From Channa striata (lineage: Eukaryota; Chordata; Actinopteri; Anabantiformes; Channidae), in assembly GCA_033026295.1 (NCBI GenBank), contig CM065170.1, positions 34,385,051 to 34,449,050 of the forward strand: a stretch of DNA of 64,000 nucleotides. The letters run 5' to 3'. The position numbers and the translations under genes were made by a program. The notes under the pieces were generated by a model. It was not told the DNA's origin. It made no database searches and saw only the letters and a list, made by a program, of their open reading frames with translations. Below, piece after piece: positions 1 to 16,148 of this stretch (its first letter is position 1; the number at the start of each line of letters is the position of its first letter).

Positions 1-4
1 TAAC

Positions 5-3000
5 TGGTAATTGGGGTGCACAGCGTGCGCCATGTCAGCGCTGATCATGAAGGAGAGCGGCGCCGCCTGCTGGAAGGCGGTGAGGTTGGAGGCGGAGGCG
101 GCGAGGCGGCTGAGGATGAGCTCCGTCAGGTTGGACTGAGCCCCCTGGGCGCTCTCTGACCCCACCTGCAGGACACGACAAGAAACATCACTGACGCTTT
201 GTTGGTTAAAATGACTTAAGAGAAAAGCAGCTACTGCTCAGACAGTAAAAGCTGGAACCAAATAAATAAACTACATGATTCATTACTGTGTATTTTGTTT
301 AGGGCTGAGTCGTTTAAATTGTGAGCCACCATTTCTGCAGGACTCCGCACTTTAAATGCAAACAGATTTTTTTAGGTTCACAGTGATGATGCTATTCATC
401 ATATTAGCTGATGAGCGCCACAGAAAAAGTTTCAAAGTTTCTACTCTCCAGATCGGCGATGCATTCAGGTGCGAGCAGACTAGCTGTAAAGCTGTGTGGC
501 TGCAGGATTCACAGCAGCTGTTCGAGCCTCAGGAGCCTCTCAGCGTTTTCTCAGTTCATGGTTTAAAAGGTTCGGTAAAGCAGCTCCCACCTCTTCATTA
601 TCATACAGCGTGACCATACGGACGTTGGACTCTTTGGACAGAGAGTCTTCAGAGCACGACTCCATCAGGCCCTGAGAACGAGAAGGCAGAATTAAAATGA
701 GTCCGTTGACTATGAGACCAGATGTCTCTCTGAGATGAAGCGCAAACTAAAGGTTACACCAAGAGCTACACAATCTCTTCAGTGTTAATAGCTGCTGATT
801 TTAGCGTTTGAATTCTGGACGCGGGGGTGGCGAGTCTGACCTGCAGGGCGCAGTAGCAGCTGTGCAAGTTGTCCAGCCGAGGAGAGTAAATAAACTCCTC
901 GTACACGCCACCTAAGGCCTGCAGAAAGGAAAAGGAAATGAAAGAGGAGAATCTGTTTATATCGTTAACAGCTGGAACCGGATTCAACGGATTCCAACGG
1001 GACTGAACCGTCACAGTCCTGCTGAATGTCGACTTAACCAACGTGAATGAAAGCTGAAATATTTTTACACCGAGCTTCAGTCTGTTGGCTACTGTTACAC
1101 GCCATCACCCCACGTGACAGGAAGTGAGTGTACTTTCTTGCAGACTCACCGCAGGCTGAGTGTCAGCCAGGCACAGCTCAAAGTCCAGCAGAGCTTCAGG
1201 CTGCACGCTGAGCTCGGAGCACAGCAGCTTCACCAGCGCTGGGTGGTGTTTCTCCGCCTGGGGGAGAAGACACACCAGGCGCTCACTCCTTCACCTTTCT
1301 CAACAGCTCTTAGTTTCTAAAAAGTTCAAACGAGGGTAAATGATGTGGGACAACCGCCCGTCTTTGCAGCCCTTATCGTCCCACTCTATTCAGGCATTTC
1401 CCTGTGTTGAAGCATATCCCTCACTACAAACTCTGGAACCACTACACTCATTCTTTGTGGCTTTACATTTGGGTTTGTCACACACAGCAACTTGTCCGTT
1501 ACTTTCTCTGTGTGAAGATTTGTAATATTGTGTTCTGCTCAGAGAACAGAGAATCTGGGCCCTTTTACAAGTTATGCTGGAAAACAAGGCAGTTTTTTGG
1601 CGAATGGGACTTTTTCTTTGCACTCAGACTGGGGTCTGCTGTGGGGACCAAAGCCGGCAGAGAACAGATGCTTGTCCCACGATCACATACCACATGTTAG
1701 AGCCTAAATGTCACGACATATGATGCATGTTGGCTTCACCGTAGTGGCAGCAGATGCAGCGTCAGCACCAGGGGACACACAGCCCGTCTCCAGCTCCTCT
1801 TGGACGACAGTGGCGATAATGGGAACACTGGAACCCAAAGTGCAGAGTCAAACTGAGCCAACCTTTCACCAAACAGACATACTAAAGAAAAGCTGTGACA
1901 ATGAGAACATGCTGGAAACAAGACAACCGTAAGGAAACAGTTTTGCCTAAATACAACTTCCAGATTTATGCTCCCATCCTGTGATGTCTGCTGTCTTTTG
2001 TTGTTCCGTGATTTTGCACGTCTTATGGTTCTGTATAGACTTGGGTGGTGGTAACTCACAGGTGGTTCTCCTTGTTGGGGCCGAAGGAGTCGTTGATGTC
2101 CCGCTGCAGGTGGATGGCCAGGTGAGGGATTCTGAGCACAGGCCGAGGCACGTGGACCAGCCTGTGGAGCAGCTGCTCGCCGCTCTGCACAACAGCAACA
2201 ACACAGAGACGGAGAGAGAAGCCCGATGAATCATCAGAGAAAACATTAATGTGACTCAGCAGTGAGTGTCAGCAAATTCCAGTTCTGCGTTTTTACCTCC
2301 CGCTTCCATCCGACGTCTGCCAACATTTCTGCCAACCCGCTGCAGAGTCAGCAGCTAAAAACTGAAACTGTGACTAGTCCTGACAGTTATAACAACTACA
2401 GGTACCTTGACCATGACGCGGCCCGCGATGGTCAGGTCACGGTCAAACCAGGTGTTCCAGATGCCTCCACCATAGCACTCCACCCCGACCTGCAGACAAC
2501 CCTGCTTTGTCTTCTTCGACCTCGGCTTTACCTGAAAATACACACAGGTAATAACTTCATGACTGACCGTATAAAGTCCACCTTCACCCTGTGGTTATGT
2601 GAATTAATGTGTCAAATGTGCTTGTTTGCTGAATTTGCTAAAATTAATTTATTTTGCGTCATTTATTTTTTGAGTGTTTCCCAGCAGACGCTGGCATGCG
2701 TTCATCTACTGCACCAACCAAAGCTGAGACACAAACACTGGCAACGTGCTGCAACATGTCGGCTCCCACAGCCTTCGACCACTGATGATGATGATGATGC
2801 AGCAGCAGCAGCGGGGCGGCTGCAGAGGATCTCACATCCTCATTATTCTGAGGCTCTGTGTGTGGGGGTTGTCAGCACGGGAAAAAAGTTTGGCGTTACT
2901 TAACAGGCAGAGGTGGGCAGGCTCTCACCCTGAGGCAGGGGCTGTCTGTGTGAGCTCCAATCATGGAGAAGCCATTCCCCGGCAGGTAGCGTCCGCCCAC

Positions 3001-4138
3001 AGCAAAGGCAATGAGGCTGGAGAAGTTCCGGGTCACAAAGTACTGCAGAGAACAGGACAACAGGCTGAGATTGAGTCATTTATCACTTTAAAAAGACACA
3101 ACACACTCTGTAGGCCAGACACACACGGTTCTGCTCACCCAGAATCATTATATCATAATAGTAGTTACACGTTTTGTTTGTGCTTTTAGTCCAAGAACTT
3201 GTCATAAATCCGTCATTTCAAACCGGTAAAAGCCACGTTAACTGATTCTGTTCTGCACAAAGAGAAAGCGGCCGTGGTCCCCGACGTTCTGCGGAGACCA
3301 CGGCCCGACTCACCTTGCTGGCTGGTTTGATGTCCCACTGCTCTGTCTCCTTCAGCTCGATGAATCCAGCCTCCAACAGACGCTGTCTGCATTCGTCAAC
3401 CACTTCAGGACGGGAGACAAAGACAAGCACTTACACTTACTGGGTTTTTGGGACAGTCAGAGGATTTTTCTGCTAGTCAGCAATAAAACTGACAGACTGA
3501 GTAGAAGAGAGTTAAAGGACAGCATGAGGACAACATGAGGACAACATGAGGACAACATGAGGACAACATGAGGACAGCATGAGGACAGCATGAGGACAGC
3601 ATGAGGACAGCATGAGGACAGCATGAGGACAACATGAGGACAACATGAGGACAACATGAGGACAACATGAGGACAGCATGAGGACAGCATGAGGACAGCA
3701 TGAGGACAACACGTCCCACTGAGTTTTACTGCTCTGACGCTCATCGGTTCCTGGGTCTGGGTTTGGTCTTATCTTGAGCTCAAAGTCGTCAGGGCTTATC
3801 TCTGATCAGCCTGTTATCAGCCTGTTGTCAGCCTGTTATCAGCCTGTTGTCAGCCTGTTGTCAGCCTGTTATCAGCCTGTTATCAGCCTGTTGTCAGCCT
3901 GTTGTCAGCCTGTTGTCAGCCTGTTGTCAGCCTGTTATCAGCCTGTTATCAGCCGGTCTCCTCAGTGAACTGCACAACTATTTTTCATCATTGACACATT
4001 AAAATCATGCTAATATTCACTGAGATCCACGTGGACCCTTTGGACGGACTCACCGTGATACGGAGACGCTCCTCTGTTGACGAACCGCAGGAACTCGGTG
4101 GCAGCTGCTCGCACGGTCTCTGTCGAACTCTTCTTCAT
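5..4138 (-). CDS. dnpep: Aspartyl aminopeptidase (M18), 3' part outside window
   Basis: Cytosolic zinc aminopeptidase that removes N-terminal Asp/Glu from peptides. Ten coding exons on the minus strand agree in phase: 4054-4138 (ATG at 4138), 3314-3402, 2929-3042, 2406-2531, 2060-2184, 1740-1827, 1150-1257, 841-918, 591-671 and 5-165. They give about 351 residues; the human protein has about 475, so the C-terminal quarter, with the last metal ligand, lies left of the window. Visible M18 motifs: IGAHTDSPCLR (first metal His) in exon 3, YGGGIWNTWFDRDL in exon 4, LCLADTQPA in exon 7, LYDNEEVGSESAQGA (catalytic Glu) across exons 9/10, and MISADMAHAVHPNY in exon 10. The 4054-4147 exon starts after a good acceptor. 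A non-coding first exon probably ends at about 4381 (donor CAG|GTAAGA), in a GC-rich patch. Exon 10 would end at a CA|GTTA donor, which is weak but keeps the phase. No frame breaks were seen. Confidence 0.95.
3517..3710. repeat. 11-bp minisatellite A, about 17.6 units
   Basis: Tandem units of GGACARCATGA (R = A or G) run perfectly through this stretch, inside the DNPEP intron between 3402 and 4054. Read in order, the variable base forms blocks: one G, four A, five G, four A, three G, one A. This suggests duplication of a block of about nine units. Eleven is not divisible by three, so the array reads open in several frames and yields Cys/Ser/Pro-rich translations that are not genes. Confidence 0.97.
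3805..3954. repeat. 11-bp minisatellite B, about 13.6 units
   Basis: Tandem units of RTCAGCCTGTT (R = A or G) lie about 95 bp to the right of minisatellite A, in the same DNPEP intron. The variable base runs A A G A G G A A G G G G A A. The last unit decays to ATCAGCCGG. The open reading frame across it is a repeat artefact. Confidence 0.97.
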
Positions 4139-4380
4139 CTTCGAACCCTGACGAGGGGCAGAACACGTGACACACGTCAAACCCGCAGGCACCGAGACGA
4201 GCCGGGCTGCTGAGACCGTCACGGGCTCCTGTCAAACGTGTCCGATAAAGGGCGCAGCGGTGCTAGCTAACCGGGGCGCCGGGCGACCGCAGCTTTCTTC
4301 GTCTTCCTCCTCCGACCAAAGTCAAAGCGGTTAATCCGCGATGGACTGCGGCGACAATCGGCCACTTTATGGCTCTTACC

Positions 4381-4540
4381 TGCTTTAACCGGACTTCGGG
4401 ACTCTGGACTCAGCCGCAGTAAAACAGGACGCAGAGAAAGACGCGCTCATCCGGATCCGCAGCAGCAGAAGAAGAACGAGGAGCCGCTTTGAGCCACAGC
4501 GCCACCGAGTCTGCAGCGGCCGGACGGAGCAGCGCAGCCT
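4381..4540 (-). promoter_or_regulatory. dnpep: Probable DNPEP 5' non-coding exon and CpG-rich promoter
   Basis: The segment from about 4250 to 4540 is rich in CG dinucleotides compared with the AT-rich sequence just to its right. On the minus strand a good splice donor (AAAGCAG|GTAAGAG) lies at about 4380, upstream of the acceptor that begins the first coding exon at 4147. This fits an untranslated exon 1 of DNPEP. The transcription start is not defined. Confidence 0.5.
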
Positions 4541-5283
4541 CATCACCAACGTTTCACAAGCGAATATGATTAAATTGCATTTCTGTGTCTGTTTAACTCC
4601 ATCCTCTTAGATCCATTGTTGACTTCATTTAGTTATTTTGGGGCTTTTTAAAATCTGTTTTGTCTCTTTAAATTTATGTTTTTTTAAATATTTTTCTATA
4701 GCCTCATTTTTTGTGTATTTGTTTCAGGGGGCGATTTTTCCATTTATATATTCTCTCTCATTTTTAACACTCACTTCTCTTATTTTTAATGTTATTGTAT
4801 TATACTATTTCTGTACATATTCCATATTGTGTCACACCTTGTGTGACCGAAAAAAACTTTCACTTTTTTCTGTAGATTCTGTAGGTTTTTGTTGTGACAC
4901 CAAGACTGATTCCTGGTTCTGTTAAATGTTCTTAACTGTGCCTGGCAATAAGCAGATTTCTGATTCTCATTGTTATTTCATATTTACATACGTTTTTGTT
5001 TTATTTTAGTTATTTTGGGGCATTTTCTGGTTCTTTGTCGTCTCTTCAGATTTGTTCAGGTAATTATTCAGTTTTTTTTAATTTCTCTATGGCCTCGTAT
5101 TGTGTATTTTTATATTTTCTCCCTTTTTTTATTTATCGTTTGTTGTTGCCTATTCAGATTCATTTTTGTCTTAATTTGTTGTTCGTCACTGCATTATTTG
5201 TCATTTTATTTGCCTATATAGACCAATTTTGGGATCTAAAAAAAATGATGACCGTCCCAAAGGTCGCCACCTGTTTTTTTCAT

Positions 5284-5284
<1 letters not shown>

Positions 5285-5338
<54 letters not shown>
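5285..5338. repeat. (CA)27 microsatellite
   Basis: An uninterrupted CA dinucleotide run of 54 bases. Confidence 0.98.
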
Positions 5339-5341
<3 letters not shown>

Positions 5342-5496
5342 TTTAATGATGCAGCGTTAACATTAGATCATCAGAGTGGAGTGATGAGCTCAGACTACAG
5401 GAGGTTTTTTATCAATAATGGAAAGTTTATTTCGAGTTCCTGTGTAGCCCTGCATCACCAGGGGAACCGGCCTTATATAGTCCTGAGCACCGAGGG

Positions 5497-5526
5497 GAGG
5501 AGGAGGAGGAGGAGGAGGAGGAGGAG
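5497..5526. repeat. (GGA)n microsatellite
   Basis: About ten uninterrupted GGA units. The poly-Arg and poly-Pro ORFs crossing it are artefacts. Confidence 0.95.
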
Positions 5527-6962
5527 ATTCCGAAAAGGATGAACAGATGTTTAGTGCAGCTGTCACTTCACATGGTCCGTGCTGCTGCTGCTGAAGGAGC
5601 CCAGAGGGGAGAAAAGCCACGTTCAGCTTCCTGGAGTGAATCCTACCTCATCACACGTGCTCCGACACACACCCGACATTTATAAAACACACGGGACAAA
5701 GTCTGGATTAAGGAGCTGACGCGGCTCCGGTCTGTGTAAATGTCCAGTGTCTCCCCACAAAGCCACAGTCGTGGTACTTTTACAGTGTTTCCATCTCATC
5801 TGTCAGTGTGTGTGTTTCCCTTCAAACACGTTTTCACCATCAATCATCACACACACATCTGTCACACAGCTGTAATAACTTCAGTCAGACCAGTCCCCGC
5901 TAATGGCTCGACTGGTCTGGGAATGTGGTCCCTCGGGATGCTTTTCCTTTTTAAGGCAGGTTGGTCACAGCCCCCTCCCTGTCATCACCATGTGAGGACG
6001 ACGTTCTGAGAGTCGCCGTCCTCACATTGTTACGACCTGAGATCACAGGAGGAGGCTTTTCTCGTGAAACTGTGAGTGTGATCCAACAAGTTCTCTCAAC
6101 TGAAGGATTCTCGTTTTGGGATCATGTGGTGATCAGTGCCCTGTTCTGTGTCCTGTAGAACTCTGAGTCCTTCAGTCCCCTCCAACATCATTTGTCACAT
6201 CATTACAGTTAAACCTTTAAATAATGCAAACGCAAATGTGTTTCTGATCCATGCAGGACTCAGCTGCAGGTTTCAGTGAATCTGTGCTGAGTTTATCATG
6301 TGAGCGATGGAAAAGGAGCGAAGACATCAGCCTGTTCCGCTCTCTGCAAAACATTCTTCTTTTCCTTAACGTAGGTTTGGAAATTGTTGTCTTGTTGCAC
6401 CACCAAGAGAACTGAAGGTGGTCCGGTTCTTCTGAAAGCTCAGAGGATCATGTAGACCAGCTTTAACGTTTCAGCTGTGGTTTTCACTTCACCACTGTCC
6501 CATCAGGAGGTGCAGGTCCGTGGATGTTTGTCCTAGACCTAGCGTGACTTCCTGGATGCGTCACCTTCGTGCTCTTGGACTAATTTTAGAAGGTCGGTCA
6601 CTGTTGCTCCAAGTCTTCACCATTTGTACAAAGTGTCTCTGGCTCGGAGCCTCAGAAACAGCTCTGTGACCGGGCCCACACTGGTGGAGGGCGACCTGGA
6701 CATTATGGGTTTGTTCATGTTGTTCTTGTGAAGCAGATCTGGAGGACATTGAGGAGGGAGTTAAAACAGCAGCAGCTTCAGTTTTTTGCTTCGACAACGA
6801 GTCATAAAAGACACAAACACACAAAATAAGAGAGACACAGACACAGGGACAAAGGGGGTGAAGGGGTAAAGGATGGAGGAAGGAGAGACACAACTACAGG
6901 AGGAGAGGAGACACACAGGGAGAGTCAGACACTGGGGGCAGTTCACAGGGAGGAGGGGTAAG

Positions 6963-6971
6963 TACAAATAG
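6963..6971 (+). promoter_or_regulatory. des: TATA-like element of desmin promoter
   Basis: TACAAATAG lies 81 bases before the desmin ATG (7044). A start about 30 bases downstream would leave a 5' UTR of roughly 50 bases. Only position and sequence support this. Confidence 0.4.
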
Positions 6972-7043
6972 CCGGGGGCAGCAGCTTCTTGGCCAGTGCT
7001 CGTCTCTGCTGCCGCCCTCACCAGCCTCTCCATCCGCTCCAAC

Positions 7044-12220
<5,177 letters not shown>

Positions 12221-12278
12221 GAAGAGGACGAGCAAAACATCTGTCTCGCTTCGAGCGGGACGGACGAAGACACAAACA

Positions 12279-12296
12279 AATAAAGATGCTAATAAA
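12279..12296 (+). terminator. des: Desmin polyadenylation signals
   Basis: AATAAA occurs at 12279-12284 and again at 12291-12296, 58 and 70 bases after the desmin stop codon. A 3' UTR of about 90 bases would be short, and longer forms are possible. Confidence 0.7.
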
Positions 12297-12309
12297 ATGA
12301 AACGCGGAC

Positions 12310-14762
12310 ACTTTGCAAATTACGGCCTGTGCTGTTGTTGTTTGAGAGCTGCTGCAGGTTTCCTTCAATTATTTATTGTCGGCTGGATTCAAACACATCT
12401 GCATCTTTTCACAGTGTTTCTCTAGAACAGAAAGAAGGTGGTTTTTTCTAACAATTGTTTATTCTGGCGTCGCTCGCACTGATTTGATTCTCGTGAACAG
12501 AAACTGAACACAGAAAACTGCAGTGCCAGTGGTTTTTCTTCTTCTACACACGGTGACGTTGGAGTGTTTTGTCCAATCAGGAGCATAATGGGGATGAAGC
12601 GAAGTGTGTGTGTGTGTGTTTGTGCTTATCAACGCAGGAATGCAGAGGAGAGATAAAAAGGAGAAGATGGAGGAGATTAAAAGGAGTCTGGAGGTGATAC
12701 AGAGAGACGAGGGGCCTAATTCTTTGTGACTTTCAAAATAAAATCTGCTAATAAAAGTGAAGTGTGATTCTGTGCTGAAAGACGAGTCACACACACGGCT
12801 GGTGCACAGGCCCGTGGGAACACACACTTTATTAATCAGAGAGTTCATTTCCAAACGAAAAGCATGGAGTTACTGGCCTACAGGGGGCGACACCCTCCTC
12901 TACAAAGGAATAAATACATCAGCAAATAAATACGTGTCCGCCAAGAAAAGAAAAGCAGCTCAAAGTAAAAGAGAAAATGGTAAAAAGAGGGAGAAGAAGT
13001 TAGTCAGTGCTGTGGTTTATGTACAAAGTTCACATGGGTGCAGGAGAAGGAGCGGAGGGTGGGCTGAGATCATGCATTTAGACGAGTAAAAAGGTACAGT
13101 ACACCCCCCAAACACACACGCGTCTGACTGGTTTTCCTTTAAAAATCTAAAGACAGTTACAAAGAATTCACATTTGGACATTTTGTGTTTCGTCATCCCG
13201 AGTAAAGAAAATCGTGACGGGAGGAGTCGTTGGTCTGAGCGCAGGCCGGTCTGTCCGCTGATCCACAGTCGCTCGCGCCCCCTGAGCCTATTTACACCGA
13301 CACCTCAGTGCGTTCACACACTGCTCTGCAAAAGAGGAGTGAGGATGGAAGCAGTGAAGCCCGTCCGAACTGAGGGGACGATAAAAGGTGTTGATGCACA
13401 GGGTTTGGCTGGGTGAACTCCTGTTCTCCACATGCTCAACGCCCACAAAGAAGCTCTATCACCAGGATCTTAAGGGTTTTCTAAAACAAAATGTGTTGCC
13501 ATCAAGTGCAGGAGTCGGTGAAAATTGCAAAAACTAGCTTTATTTTTGTATAATTCATTAGAAACGGAGGAGGATCTTTCAGCAGCTGCGGTCGATCTGG
13601 GTGAACTGTGATCTGTGCGGTGGGAGCCGCTCTGCACGTGCTGCCAACAGCGAACAAAGAGCCGAGCTTTGAGAGAGGAGGCTCTGCTGGACCTGCGTGA
13701 ACTGTTAGCGACATCACAAACTCCTGGAGGGGGGGACGTCCCTGAACAGACCAGCTTTGATGATGATGATGATGATGATGACCAGTGATGCAAAGTGCAG
13801 CAGGGGTTTGCTCTGCGGTGATTCGCCCCGTCTCAAATCTCACAGAGGTGTCAGGGTAAATATGGCTTTGCAAAGGCGAATCCTCCTCGTAGATCCAAAG
13901 ATCTGTGAAGCCAACTTCAGTGGTTTTTGCCCTGCTTGTTGTAGCTCGGTCACACCCCCATCCCCCCCAAACATCCCTCTGTGATCACATTTAATGCAAA
14001 GACGAGCCGTCGATGGGAGATCTGCCAGTGACCCCCGTCCCGTTGCTGAGTGCTGCAGTCCGAGGAGGGGCAAGGCACCCGTTTAAACCGATTCCCAGCC
14101 TCCAGACAGCAGTTTGACGCTTGAAGTAGAGAATCGTCCAGCACCAAGGGTGACAAAGGGCTTCCACCCTTTAAACATGTCTGTCCCCGTTCAAAGGAGG
14201 ACTTCAGTAGTCCACATGGCACAGAAAGCAAATTAAAAATCCCGGTTTGCATTAGGGCCCTTACTTCCCTTTGTGGATGATCTTTGTTGGACTTTAAAGG
14301 CCTACAGGCTGAGGAACTTGTTGCTTCTGCAGCACCGGCTGAAAAACCCCTTCAGCTGTAGAAATAGCTGATGGACCCCAGATTCTTCATACGATGCCTG
14401 TGTGAGAACCTGAGGCAGGTTTGAAACTCTGATCCCTGATCTGGTTTGACAGGTCGTGTAGGTGCACGCATGCATTAGTATGTACTGAAAGACAAAGAAA
14501 AGAGGTCGAAGGACCCTCTGCACCACATTGGAGGCTCCAGCATTGAGCCACGAGGAGACATGAGCTTCAGAATCAACATTTATAAAGGGCTAAACATGTT
14601 TGCATTGTGGGTAAATCCAGCCCTTACTGGGGGATGTGAAATAACCCAGACTGTGTTTGAACCCGGTGGTGGTTTGTCGTAGCACAGACGTGAGGACGCC
14701 CAGGTGGGGAAGTGATTTCTGTTTGAGTGCTGGGTTCAGGTCTCTGGGAGGTGAGGGACATG
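12310..14762 (-). other. tmem198: Probable long TMEM198 3' UTR
   Basis: No coding exon is visible between the desmin poly(A) region and the TMEM198 stop. On the minus strand AATAAA occurs at 13539-13544 and at 12828-12833. Use of these would give 3' UTRs of about 1.2 or 1.95 kb and place the convergent 3' ends about 0.5 kb apart at the nearest. A (GAT)n tract lies at 13759-13780. Confidence 0.5.
13759..13780. repeat. (GAT)n microsatellite
   Basis: Seven GAT units in the putative TMEM198 3' UTR. Confidence 0.9.
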
Positions 14763-16148
14763 TCAGACCCGCAGTGAAGGTCCTGCTGCTGCAGTGAGGG
14801 GTGTCGTGGAGCTGCAGTCGTAGCCCACATCCACCACGGCGTGGGGTCCACCAACCAACCGGCCCGGGAAGGGCTGCGCCTGCACCTGCCGTTCTCGGAA
14901 ACTCTGGATGTAGCTCTGGACGAGGAAGAGACAGACATTAAGTAAAACCCGAATAATGCTGCTGCTCAAAAGTAGAACAGAAACTTTTTTAGCTGTGGCA
15001 GCAAACAGAAACAGAAACATGACCCAACCTAAAACTTAACGTGTTTCTCACCGGCGAGAGGACGTCGGTGTCGTAGCGGCGGATGGGGTTGGGTTTGCGG
15101 CGGTATGCGGGCTCTGCGTGGAGCTGCTTGGCCTGGTGGTGGTGTGCGGAGGAGCCGTGCTGCTTCTTCTTCTTCTTGTTGCGGTAGCGATCGTCTCGCT
15201 GACGAATCCGCATCACCTGCATCCTCCTCTGCTGCCGGCTGATGATCACTGTGCAGGACAGAGGCGTTTATTTCACTGCCTGCAAATGTAAGTGTTCCAC
15301 AGTGGCTTCAGACACATGAAATACTCACCCTTGGTGTGGGAGTATCCCCCAGCAGTCACCTTCCACTGCACCACCACCCCCAGCAGCGTGAGGGCGGGCC
15401 ACATCCCGAGCACCACCCACGTCAGCCAGCACACCGGTTTCCCAGGAGCCGCTTTCATCCGCTCGTACATGTAGAGCACGAGGGCAAATAGCTCCACGAA
15501 GTAGTCCAAGGCCACGGTGATGACCGCTGCTCCGAACACCGCCGTGGAGAGCGTGGTGAAGAGCCGCTGCCACTGCAGGGTGAGCACAGCGAACAGCATG
15601 CCCAGGCCAAGCAGCACGCCCAGAGGCACCCAGACCGAGCGTGGCGGGCTGTTGGAAAGCTCCTCCATGCCCACCAGGGTGGCCACGGCCACCAGCAGGC
15701 CCAGCAGCAGCCCCACCATGAAGAGGCCCACGCTGCGAACCAGCATGGTGACCAGGCCGCAGAGCGTGCCGATGCCCAGGCCGATGCCCACCGAGGCCTC
15801 CACGCTCAGTTGGGTGTCCAGCACGCGCTCCTTGTAGCAGAGCATGAAGATGACGACAGAGCCGAACATCAGGCCCGTCAGGAACATCACCGCCTTGAAG
15901 CAGCGGTAGCCTGCCGGAGAAGAAATGTTAGCGAGATAAATTAGTGACGTGCTGATCGGTGAGGAGGTGAAACGTCTGAACTTCCACTCACCGAAGAAGC
16001 AGTAAATGATGCCGAAGAGGCAGCACATGGAGCAGACCACAGAGGGAACCACCTTGTAGCGGCCGCCGGCGTGCTCGCAGCCATCCAGCCACTCGGGCCC
16101 CAGCTCCTGGTCCGGCTGAGCCAGCAGCGTCTCCAGCGTGGTCGTCAT
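14763..16148 (-). CDS. tmem198: Transmembrane protein 198
   Basis: Multi-pass membrane protein (DUF4203 family). In vertebrates it is reported to promote LRP6 phosphorylation in Wnt signalling. Four coding exons on the minus strand: 15992-16148, 15329-15910, 15052-15248 and 14763-14915. They total 1089 nt and give 362 residues, close to the roughly 360 of the human protein. Exon 1 encodes MTTTLETLLAQ and the first hydrophobic segment. Exon 2 holds most membrane segments, with the Gly-rich stretch GIGLGIGTLCG and LDYFVELFALVLYMYERMK. Exon 3 is basic (RNKKKKKQH, YRRKPNPIRRYDTD), and exon 4 is a polar tail ending PSLRV. The 81-nt intron between exons 1 and 2 is in frame and lacks stops, so the raw frame runs through it; the removed 27 residues interrupt the FFG-YRCFKAVMF junction expected of the family. 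An acceptor at 16239 implies 91 bases of 5' UTR on the ATG exon. The gene is convergent with desmin, as in human. Confidence 0.95.

Larger units (their letters stand above)
4541..6960. other. Intergenic region between DNPEP and desmin
   Basis: No exon of a recognisable gene is visible. From about 4600 to 5250 the plus strand is strongly T-rich and contains two similar blocks about 375 bp apart, each beginning TTAGTTATTTTGGGGC (about 4629 and 5006). A segment near 4943 (CTGGCAATAAGCAGATTTCTG) resembles the 3' tails of fish LINE-type retroposons. A (CA)n and a (GGA)n tract follow. The rest up to 6960 holds only short spurious ORFs and should include the desmin promoter at its right end. Confidence 0.6.

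Noticed and set aside
2746..3189. 147-residue plus-strand ORF with Met and Gln runs
   Set aside because: Overlaps DNPEP exon 3 on the opposite strand and is driven by short ATG and CAG repeats.
3457..3744. Cys/Ser/Pro-Met-Leu-rich ORFs in three minus-strand frames
   Set aside because: They are translations of the 11-bp minisatellite, open in every frame because the unit has no stop. They sit within a DNPEP intron.
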